DNA of 64,000 bases from Phalacrocorax aristotelis (taxonomy: Eukaryota > Chordata > Aves > Suliformes > Phalacrocoracidae). Of this stretch, positions 14,624 to 23,200 are shown one piece after another. The stretch is from NCBI RefSeq assembly GCF_949628215.1, contig NC_134276.1:134602125-134666124 (forward strand), given 5' to 3'. Below the pieces are notes generated by a model that was given only the letters and a program-made list of their open reading frames with translations, made no database searches and was not told the origin of the DNA. The translations under genes were made by a program, and so were the position numbers. Position 1 is the first letter of the stretch, and each line of letters starts with the position of its first letter.

Positions 14624-14789
14624 GTTGCTATGGGGCTCCGGCCGCCGCGTCCGGCCCCCGCCCCGCTGCTACCCTTGGCAACGGAACTCGGTACTGAAGT
14701 GAGGCGCCATTGGCCGAAGGCGCAGCATGCGGCCCGCCCATTGGCCACGGCGTCCCTCAGCGGGGAGGGATGGGCGCTGCGCATGCGCA
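14624..14789 (-). promoter_or_regulatory. TULP3: TULP3 core promoter with X-box, paired CCAAT boxes and NRF1 site
   Basis: Several factor motifs sit just upstream of the TULP3 ATG. A candidate RFX X-box is at 14668-14682 (GCTACC-CTT-GGCAAC), and a second RFX-like core, GTTGCTATGG, is at 14624-14633. Two CCAAT boxes on the minus strand (ATTGG at 14709-14713 and 14740-14744) are 31 bases apart. A perfect palindromic NRF1 site, TGCGCATGCGCA, is at 14778-14789. There is no TATA box. RFX control is common among ciliary genes, which fits TULP3. Occupancy is inferred from sequence only. Confidence 0.65.
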
Positions 14790-15117
14790 GGACGAGGACC
14801 GTTCCCGCCGGGTCAGAGCCCCGTCCCAGCCCCAACCCGGGCGCGGCGCTCGGCCTCCCGTGGGCGGCGGGGGCCGGGCCCTGCTGCTCCTGCCCGCGGC
14901 CTCCTCTCGGGTTACAGCAACAGACCCGGCAAGGAGCCATGTGGATTAGAAAGCTCTTCTTAAAGCCACCCACCCCCGGCCCCACACGAACATCCCCTGC
15001 TCCCTGGCGGCCTTTCCCGGGAGGGTCAGCCAGCCGCGGCCCCGCTGGCTGGTCCTTGGAAGTAATATCGTATGTTTGGATGTGTCTGCACATGACAGAA
15101 TAACTGCTCCTGCCAAG

Positions 15118-15786
15118 TTAGACGTTGGCCCGTCTCCTTGAGAGCTCGGGGTGTACCTTCACCAGTACATCAGCAGCACTCAGCTTCCCTTGCTCCCGCA
15201 GGTATTTCATTAGATGAGGCCGCCGCCTCCAAGTCACCTTCACACCATACTCATGCTCGGGAGTATCTGTAACCAGCACTGCTGCTGACTCCCCTGTCCC
15301 ACAGGGATCATTACCGAATGCCAGCTCTTTTTCTGGGTACCAGGCATGGCTACTTGCTTGTGGCAGAGTGCTGCTGCATCTCTGGTTCCTTACGGAAGGC
15401 ACCTGTGGAGTCTCTATATCTGGTGGATTAAAGAATTCTGGCTCTACAGGCTGGGGATCAGGAAACAAAGGTATTTCTCTACAGTCCTCTCGACTGTTCA
15501 CCTGGATCTCAGCTTCTGCTGCTGTCCCTTTCTTGGGCTGGCTGTGAGAGTGCTGTGTGTTCTTCCCTGAGCGAGTCAGACAATCTGAGGGCTGGACGGG
15601 ATGATATCCTTCTGGATTCTCAAAAGTTAAAGGAGGAAATTTGCAGGCTATAGCTCTTTGACAAGATCCTCCTGCATGAAGCAAACTTTGGGTGGTATCC
15701 TGATTCTTGGGTTTGTGAGGATCACGATGCTTCTTCTGGCACACTTTCAACACCGCTGACTTAGTTGTTTCAAATTGTGGGCACAC
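15118..15786 (-). CDS. RHNO1: RHNO1 coding exon 2 (terminal)
   Basis: The exon begins after TTCCCTTCAG at 15787 with GTG TGC CCA and runs open for 222 codons to TAA at 15120-15118. The conserved C-terminal block (VTWRRRPHLMKYLREQGKLS) fixes the identity. Confidence 0.94.
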   Translation of the reverse strand: MCPQFETTKSAVLKVCQKKHRDPHKPKNQDTTQSLLHAGGSCQRAIACKFPPLTFENPEGYHPVQPSDCLTRSGKNTQHSHSQPKKGTAAEAEIQVNSREDCREIPLFPDPQPVEPEFFNPPDIETPQVPSVRNQRCSSTLPQASSHAWYPEKELAFGNDPCGTGESAAVLVTDTPEHEYGVKVTWRRRPHLMKYLREQGKLSAADVLVKVHPELSRRRANV

Positions 15787-16612
15787 CTGAAGGGAAAGTC
15801 ATAATAAGAAAAAACAACAATTTTCTCCAGACAAAGGAATGCCAATCTGATTCTACTCCCCATCTACCCCATCTTTTTTCACTGTGTTTGTTAACCGGGT
15901 AATTTGGTCTGCAGCAAAACATATCTGTCACTAACCAAGCTGCAAAACAGGAGATGCTTCTGAACTTCAATATTATGCGCTGCCACTCTTTGATCTCTGA
16001 AATCTTTGATCCTGAAATGAAAGCCTATGTCCTCTGAATTTAGCAGTCTCAGATTTAAACAAAACAGCTAGTACTTCAACATGTAACATTTAGAGTTCAA
16101 CAGTTATTTCAAGCAGCAAGCCAAAAAAAAAAGTTCCCCTAATGTTTATTATGTGCAGGGTTTTCAGTTGCCATAGAAAACAGTTTTCCTCGTGAGAATT
16201 AGTTTTTCAAAGGTAAACTATCAGTACACACTGCACACAGTTTTATGCCTTCAAATAACCAAGACCTTAGCAGTTGTAGTTAGAATGTGAAGCAACTCAA
16301 AAGCACTTATTTATGCTGTAGGCAGGTACAATGAATTCAGGCCTGAGGTACTAATTTTCAGTATCCAGGGCAGCTTTCTGTTAAGACATACAGGAGAAGC
16401 TTGAAAACGGTTGGGATGCAGGGGGAAGGATAATCTATACCAACCCAGGCAACAGAGGTGGTGTGATCTAGAGGTTTTGTGGGAACACGTCTTGGATTCT
16501 CAGCCGAAGGTAGCAGAGTTTCACGGCAATGGACGGGTCCCTCTCGCGGCCTCTCAAGGAATACCAGCTCTGCCTTCCTGGCCTTGTGGGAACGTTTCTT
16601 CTTCGGAGGCAT
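15118..16612 (-). CDS. RHNO1: RHNO1 (9-1-1 interacting nuclear orphan, RHINO)
   Basis: RHNO1 binds the RAD9-RAD1-HUS1 clamp and TOPBP1 and promotes ATR-CHK1 signalling in the nucleus. Coding exon 1 (16612 to 16445) encodes 56 residues starting MPPKKKRSHK, as in human MPPRKKRRQ, and ends PTKPLDHTTSVAW. Coding exon 2 (15786 to 15118) encodes 222 residues and carries the diagnostic block DTPEHEYGVKVTWRRRPHL and then KYLREQGKLS, close to the human DTPEDKYGIKVTWRRR block. The total is 278 residues against 238 in human, with a longer middle and a C-terminal extension ending RRRANV. The donor needed to keep frame is the weak TGG|GTTGGT, and the acceptor is CTTCAG|GTGTGC. The RAD1-binding SWV motif reads AWV here and is split by the intron. 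The gene is divergent from FOXM1 and lies about 500 bases upstream of the TULP3 ATG. Confidence 0.94.
16445..16612 (-). CDS. RHNO1: RHNO1 coding exon 1
   Basis: This exon holds the start ATG at 16612-16610 and 56 codons up to TGG|GTTGGT. A basic N-terminus (PPKKKR) and the PTKPLDH segment that precedes the RAD1-binding motif are both visible. The exon extends 5' as UTR to an acceptor (TTTCTCCAG) at 16665. Confidence 0.92.
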
Positions 16613-16646
16613 CAAAAGATATGGTAAAACGACTTAGGAACCTCAT
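16554..16646 (-). other. Overlapping upstream ORF on RHNO1 mRNA
   Basis: An ATG at 16646-16644, inside the same exon and 34 bases upstream of the RHNO1 ATG, opens a 30-codon frame (MRFLSRFTISFDASEEETFP and 10 more residues). It runs across the RHNO1 start in another frame and stops at 16556-16554. If the exon begins at the acceptor at 16665/16664, this ATG lies in the mRNA and ribosomes meet it first. Confidence 0.7.
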
Positions 16647-17684
16647 GATGCTTGCTAGAGCCAGCTGGAGAAAGAGGAAAGCACCCCAAGGAGATGCTAA
16701 AGTGCTCTCAAATCTGTAGAAGGCAAATGAATAGACTTGAAGACAAACTTGTTTGGAAACCTCAGACCTAGTTTTTAACAAAAGTAAAACATTCATGCAA
16801 CAGTACAGTGTACACATGTCTTTGCAGATGTTTTCCCACCAGTAGTTTTTGAAGCTTCACTTGAATTTCAGGTAGATTTAAAAATGCACAGCAGAACAGA
16901 TAAACACTCCAAAGCTTCACAAAAGCCGATAGCCAAAAAAATTGGGGAGACAGACACAAACAAAATGAGTGTCCCAGCTGCAAAAGGAGTTCTGAGCCAG
17001 CCTTTAGGCAAGGCTCAACATTACTGGAAAATCAGTTTCTTATGAAAGTATGTATTTTAAATACACAAGACAGGCAAACTCATATAGGCATTTTTCTTCA
17101 TAAAAATATTTTAGAAGTAATTTGAAGACATCCATCTATGATAAGGCCTGACTAAAATACTGAAACATAGAACAAACAATATTTAGAATAGGCTTGGTCA
17201 GTGAAATTTTAAGGAAATTCAAATTGCTGGGAGGGAAGAAAAAAAAAATTGGAATGGGAGTAGTTAACCTACTGAAACAGCTATATCAAGTCAGTTATTA
17301 AAAAAAGTAAAGAAATAATGTATTCACATGAGCTCAATATCTAGTCTAGTCACAGGTAAGGAATGGTTTGGGAATTTTAAGTCAGAAAAATTTTTCTTTT
17401 TTCAACTTAATCCATAAAACTGGTTTGTAATGCTGAAATATGTCATAGGGCCGAGATAACCAGAAGTCTTTCCACTTCTAGTTGCTAACTACCTATACTT
17501 TAATTTCAGGAATTTTTATGTTTTTAAATACAGAACACCCTTGACACTTCCCTCCCATAGATACCTTGCGTGATTTTGGTTTTTTACCTAATGAGTAATT
17601 TTTAATCGGAATGACGTTTAATTTAATTTTCCATTCAAAACCAGACAAGCATAGACAAGGAATTTTGAAGAGAACGCATTCTCT

Positions 17685-17731
17685 TTACCAAACGCGTGAG
17701 TTTGCGACAGCCGGACCGCTTACCAAACGCG
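17685..17731 (-). other. RHNO1: Candidate RHNO1 non-coding exon 1 with duplicated 5' splice sites
   Basis: A 12-base direct repeat (TTACCAAACGCG on the plus strand) occurs at 17685-17696 and 17720-17731. On the minus strand each copy is a donor: CGCGTTTG|GTAAGC after 17724 and CGCGTTTG|GTAAAG after 17689. Either could splice to the acceptor at 16665. The transcription start would lie in the CpG island at about 17.9-18.05 kb. Confidence 0.5.
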
Positions 17732-18093
17732 CCGCCTCCTCGGAGAGTCCTGCGAGGCCCCCTAGCGAAGTGCAGCCGCAACAACCGCTAAACGGTGCAA
17801 CTCTGTGGCTCTTCACGAGTGAGCACCCGAGGCCAGCGCCCGGCACCCACCCAGCGGCTGGTGCCAGGGCGCACGTCAGGGCTCCAGCCCAGGTGGCGCG
17901 GCTGGGGAAGACCCCTAGGGCTGAGCAAACACCCCGAAGGGACGGGGACCGGAACCAGGCAACCCCAGCCCTCCACGGCCTCCCGGCGCATCCGTATCCC
18001 CCGCCGCTGCAGCCGATTGGCTCGATCCGATCCGCCCCGCCCCTGCCGCATCTCATTGGCCCAGGCCGGCACGTGATGCCAACGAGTCGCCAG

Positions 18094-18107
18094 GCGCCAA
18101 ATTCAAA
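18094..18107 (-). promoter_or_regulatory. Abutting E2F site and CHR element
   Basis: Read on the minus strand, TTTGAA (a canonical CHR) at 18107-18102 is followed without a gap by TTTGGCGC (a consensus E2F site) at 18101-18094. E2F/CDE-CHR modules bind DREAM in quiescence and B-MYB-MuvB with FOXM1 in G2/M, so this is the likely cell-cycle switch for FOXM1 and RHNO1. It implies FOXM1 autoregulation, which is inference. Confidence 0.7.
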
Positions 18108-18114
18108 CCGGGAA

Positions 18115-18192
18115 ACGATCTCTGCCGTGAGTGGTGGCGTAGTGCGGAAGCGTCCGTACCACAGTCTCTCTCCGTGCCCGGCCGGGGAGCTG
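18115..18192 (+). other. FOXM1: FOXM1 non-coding exon 1 (approximate start)
   Basis: The sequence just downstream of the E2F/CHR pair ends at a strong donor, GAGCTG|GTGAGT, at 18192/18193. No coding frame here connects to exon 2. The exon start is assumed from the promoter position. Confidence 0.6.
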
Positions 18193-19702
18193 GTGAGTCG
18201 CACCCGCCCTCCCCCCCGTGGTAGTCTCCCGTTCCCCGGTGTCTCTCGGCAGGGGCCGGCAACCCCGCCAGAGCTGAGCGTAGGGTGGCTGTGGGGGTGA
18301 AAAGTCTAGGCCCGGGCTGGGGCGGAGGGGCCCTGGGCTGGCCGGCGAGCGCGGCGGGGCTGCGGTTGGAGCGGGTGAGGAAGGAGCCCTTGGGTGCTTC
18401 CCACATTGCTACCCCGGGGGCCGTGCGTGTACAGGGTTGTTCTTGGGCCCGTATTGAAGACAGAAGCTTGAGGCCTTCTGAGGAAGTGGCGCTCTCTTGT
18501 AGGAACGCAGCCTTCTGGAGGTCTGCTTTTTTTTTTTTTTTTTTGTCGTTGCCTTACGAGGAGCTCCCTTTAAGGGAGCGCAGCAGGTCGTGAAGGGCCA
18601 CGCATGTGCCTGGGTGCTGCAACCCGCGTGTAATGCTGAACGTTTCTATTGGTGGCATCTACTGGGGCCCTGCATGTAGGGCATCAACCCAGTTTTTTAT
18701 CTGCTGGGCTCTTTCTGGTTTGTATCTATGCAGGTGATTCTCGCTGAGGTTTTTCTTATTCACTAGCCGGCCTGGTCAAATCTACCAATGCAAAAGGCCT
18801 TTTTTTAAATTATTTGTTTCTATTCTGCCTGCCATCCCTAATGATAAACAATGTGTACAACTTATGTGTTCTTGTTCTGGTAGTTTACTGCAAGAAACAG
18901 ACTCCACCTAGTTCTTGAACGGCATGGTGTTTATAAGAGGTGTTCTTAGAAGGGGCACACTACATCTTACCCTGAAAGCAGTATATCTGCATTTTATCTT
19001 CTCTGCTTAATAATCTAAATTGTCTGTTGTTCAAGATTTTGACATTTAAATTGTGTGCTGCCCAATGATGAATTTATCTGGTTCTTGACAAGTCTACAGA
19101 AGTAATGACTAAAGCATTTATGTTAAATTTATTTTAAAATACCTAACTTCTGCTGCATTTATTTTGTGCCTTTGTAGTGTTCAGGACAATCTCTGCTTCC
19201 CAGATCTTAAACCATCTATAAAACTCTCTTTTCTCTCAGGCCATGTGATCTGCTGTGATACAGCAATGAGATGTAAGAATCAGGACCGCTATTTCTATGT
19301 TTTAACTTCCCTCCCTTCCAGCTTGCTGGTCAAGTCACTTTACAGCTAAGTCTTAGTCTCCCTTTCTGTAAAGCACATGTACATACTTTCCTTATTATTA
19401 TGTACTGCGTGGCTCCCAACTTGAGATGAAAGTGATCTACTCTGCAAGTATCTCTCCTGTCCTGCTTATACAAGGTGTGGATAAAGGAAGTACAGTACTG
19501 TTTTCCAATAGCCTCATCAACCTTATTAAATGCTTTCAATTTTTTTATTTTCCTTCCTTGTTTCTAGCTTTGTAGCAATTGCTGAGAATATGTGCTCTGT
19601 AGGAGGGCTGTGGTAATATGCTGCACCTTTCCTAGCTGTTCCTGCCCTGAACACTGTCATGTTGTATCTTCTGTTTTGCAGGATTTGTTCTTGTCCCTTT
19701 CA

Positions 19703-19729
19703 ATGGAGAGTGACTGTACAGATCAATAA
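19703..19729 (+). other. FOXM1 uORF ending in a TAATG stop-start overlap
   Basis: The 5' UTR part of exon 2 (from 19682) holds an ATG with eight codons, MESDCTDQ, and a TAA at 19727-19729. The last A of that stop is the first base of the FOXM1 ATG. The arrangement suits termination-reinitiation. Confidence 0.75.
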
Positions 19730-20278
19730 TGAGGACCAGCCCTCACAGGCCCTTAATTCTCAAAAGACGGAAACTCACCCTCTCTCAGAAGGATGCAACC
19801 AGTACTTCAGCAAGAGATGAGAACAGTGGTCAGGATGAAAAGGCTCCTAAGCAGGAGCACAGCCAGGAGGACCATCACAACAGCCAACCCAGAGACAAAA
19901 TGGACTGTGGCCTGCAGAAATTCCCAGCAGGAATAAAGATAATTGACCATCCCACCATGCCCAACACACAAGTGGTGGCCATCCCTACAAATGCTGATAT
20001 CCAGAGCATCATAGAGGCATTGACAGCAAAAGGAAAAGAATGTGGCAACAACGGGCCCAACAAGTTCATTCTCATTAGCAGTGGGGGCACATCCCGTTCA
20101 TCAGTTCCAGCACCATTGCAGCATCTCCCATCAGAGAAGAAACCCAGTGCAACAACAAAGGCTGCAGACGATCAAGAAAGAGACAAGAATGTTACACAGA
20201 CACCTAGTCCTGCAGGAGTGACAATGGTCTGGCATTCAGGAACTGATTCTGTGGTTGGGCAGGAACAGGAGAGCCATG
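19729..20278 (+). CDS. FOXM1: FOXM1 coding exon 1 (exon 2), N-terminal regulatory domain
   Basis: The acceptor TTTTGCAG is at 19681, and 47 bases of 5' UTR precede the ATG. The exon encodes 183 residues and ends in phase 1 at CATG|GTATGT. The KFPAGIKII and PNKFILIS blocks are strongly conserved with human. Confidence 0.96.
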
Positions 20279-23200
20279 GTATGTAATCATTACCTTTTTT
20301 TTTGTCCTGACAGATAGATAAAGATATGTGAAGTGGGCCAATGAGCGTAGTGCTTGGATCTCAGTATGCAGTATTGAAAACTATTTGGTTAATTACAAAA
20401 TAGCTATAGATTTGGTTCTAATAACTTACAAAGCTATGCATATGTAATGAAATCTGAAGGATCTTAGTGGATGTATTTTTGGTGGAAAAGATAGCACATA
20501 AAGGTGTATAGCAAAGCAGAATTTTAGTACTGGGGAGAAAAGGGCTGGCTTGAGTAAATCAAGTCTAGAAGAACAAAAGGCTAAGGTTCATTTTGCAAAC
20601 GGGTTTTGGCTGAATTCAAGATTAACATAGAGTACCCTAGTCAATGACAAAACATACAGGCTTAGAGCTTTGGAAAAGATGGTTCCTGTCTTTTAATAAC
20701 TAAGTGGCAAGGCTGTTTTCCTCCTTGGCTGTCTCTTGAAGCTGCTGAATAAATGTTAGAAGTGAGATGGATTTTACTTTGACACACTGCTCACATCAAA
20801 TTAGTATCTGCAACTTAAAATAGCTATGTAGCTTCTAGGCTGCAGTGAATCTTATCCTACAGTATAGTACTGTCTGACAGGATCAGACAGTTGCAGTAGC
20901 TGCATGGCTACAACAAACCTCACCAGAAATAACAAAACTATGTTCGTTTTCATTGTTGCAGTTAAAAACCTGGAGATGTCTGAGCTTCTGACTTTGGTCT
21001 TGTGCTAGGTCTTTCAGCTGAAGTTTGTCACCACCTTCCTTGGTGTCTGTTTACTAGTTTCATCCTTTAGCTAAAAATACTTGAATTCTTGAATTACTGG
21101 ATCAACACTGTCCTGTTTTGGTTGAGAGCAATAGTCAGGTTTGAATGTCTGTTTTTAAGACTGCAGCTTTTTTAAGAAATTGGGCGGATTCACATGAAAT
21201 CAGGAATTCAAGGTTGAATTCCTTCTGCAATAAATGTTAGTGTTGCAATACCATCTTGACCCTATCCTGAGACAGGGATACCTCTTTTAGAAGTGTGACT
21301 AGTGCTTTCCTTTTGGCAATTGAGAAGAAGGGGGAAGAGGGTTACTTGTGAGTAAGCAGAGCTATGGGCTTGTTATCCCAACAGGCAGCGGCGAGACAAT
21401 GAGCTCTGTGTTGGACAGTAGTCTCACTAACATCCAGTGGCTGGGGAAGATGAGATCTGATGGGCTAAGTCCCTGCTCTGTGAAGCAAGACACGGAGAAA
21501 GAGAACCAGATGCCTCTGCGGGAAAGAATCAAGGTAAGTAGGAGAAGACAACAGAGCATGCACTAAAACTTTTAATAGGGAAGTAATCCATGTGGATCAG
21601 AAGATTTGCAAGAAGTAGGCATCACCATCTCCAAAAGTCTCGCTTTTACTGATTTGAATAGCAGAACCTGGAAGACCATGGGGTGTTCCATGGCCCTTCT
21701 TGTCAACTTTGTGACCATTCATGTATCATTCCTTCTGTCTCTCAGACTGAAGAAGACTCTGCTGCTGCTGCTATTCCTGCCACCGTTGCTGCCACGTCCT
21801 CCTCATGGCAGGATTCTGTATCAGAACGACCTCCTTACTCCTACATGGCCATGATCCAGTTTGCCATCAACAGCACTGAGAAGAAGCGTATGACTCTGAA
21901 GGACATCTATACCTGGATTGAGGATCACTTCCCATATTTCAAACACGTGGCTAAGCCAGGTTGGAAGGTAACAAGCAGGCCCTCGAGTTGCTGTAGGCCA
22001 CAGGGTGATATTATCATAAGCCTTCTGGATGAAAATGAAAAGTTGCTCCCCAGCCTGCAGAGCAAGATGGAAATTAATTTAAACACCCTACCACAAATAC
22101 TCCCTTATTCCAGATGTTCCCTGTTCTATTTCTTGTTTCCCATTTCTCATTCCGCTTTGGCAATATGATGGGATGTTTGATCACTGGGAGTAAGAATAGG
22201 GATCTCAAGACTAAACAGGATAAGAGATTGATGATAGGGTTGGCTGGGTGTGCAGTGAATATGAAAGTCCATGTTGTCTACGCTTTGGAATGTAATGCCT
22301 CTGCGGCAGTCATGTCTCAGGTAGGCTCTGCTGTGCTGATAACAAAACTATTGCTTTTCAACCTCCCCCTCACACCTTTTTTCCCAGAACTCTATCCGGC
22401 ACAACCTGTCCCTTCATGATATGTTTGTCCGTGAGACATCTGCTAATGGTAAAATCTCGTTCTGGACTATACACCCTGATGCAAACCGTTGCCTAACATT
22501 GGACCAGGTATTCAAGGTGAGTGCATCATGCAAAGAAAATAGGACAGGATATCCAGTTTCTAAACGCCACACTAGCCAGTTGCACCTCCTTTTAACAGTG
22601 AAGTTAAGCACTTTGACATCAGCCTTTCTATAGAAGCTTTATTTGGTCACTTCTCCTGACAGACAAGCTCTGTATTTGAAAGAAAATGTGCTGCGGCTGT
22701 GCATATGAACTGGAGCTTCTGTGGAATATGTTTATTCTTCAGGTGGTGTGCCAACCAAATGTAATCGAGAGCTTGTTCAACCTCTTTCCATGGGCCTGAT
22801 TCAAATTCCTAGAGAAGTTTTCCACTGAGGTGAACCAGGAGTTCCTATAGTGTTTGATTAGACAGTCATAGGATGGAATTGCCCTATCCCGGCTAGGTAT
22901 TTTAAGAAGTACCATGTTGTGAGAGAAGCAGAGCTTGTGAGTCTGGTATAGGTATGTTTAGACTCTTCTGTGTTTTCTGCAGTGGGTGGGCAGATGGACT
23001 GTTGTTTGCTTGTATTATACAAGATTCAAATGTCCCATTTGTTCCCCCTTTGGTTGATAACTTCATATTATCTTTTTCCCTCTCAATGCCTTGCTGCAAC
23101 CAGCCGCTGGACTTGGGGTCACCAACATCGCCTGAGCACTCTGAATCAGTAAGACTTACCCTCTGGCTTGGGGCTTGGGCTACTGTTCTCCTCTTGCCAG

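Larger units (their letters stand above)
14220..15060. promoter_or_regulatory. CpG island over the TULP3 start
   Basis: Base composition turns abruptly GC- and CpG-rich between AT-rich flanks. The island covers TULP3 exon 1 and extends to just beyond the RHNO1 stop codon. Long open frames on both strands here come from the scarcity of AT-rich stop codons and are not genes. Confidence 0.85.
17690..18430. promoter_or_regulatory. CpG island and divergent RHNO1/FOXM1 promoter
   Basis: This GC/CpG-rich block separates the minus-strand RHNO1 5' exon (donor at 17724) from the plus-strand FOXM1 exon 1 (donor at 18192). The two genes therefore share less than 500 bases of promoter. Visible elements are ATTGG (inverted CCAAT) at 18016-18020 and 18055-18059, GC boxes at 18031-18047, an E-box CACGTG at 18070-18075, and the E2F/CHR pair at 18094-18107. 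No TATA box is seen. In mammals FOXM1 and RHNO1 are likewise driven by a shared bidirectional promoter. Confidence 0.85.

Noticed and set aside
14115-15103. Several long open frames on both strands over the TULP3 start (up to 175 codons)
   Set aside because: They are by-products of CpG-island composition. They are proline, arginine, glycine and alanine rich, overlap each other on both strands, and do not join to any exon. Only the last 47 coding bases of one belong to TULP3 exon 1.
17611-18406. 229-codon plus-strand frame and antisense partners over the FOXM1/RHNO1 promoter
   Set aside because: They run straight through promoter elements and the FOXM1 exon 1 donor, with GC-driven composition and no conserved block.
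21683-22168. 161-codon frame containing half a forkhead domain
   Set aside because: This is FOXM1 coding exon 3 read through into its intron, not a separate truncated forkhead gene. A splice donor at 21967 and the matching next exon at 22388 explain it.
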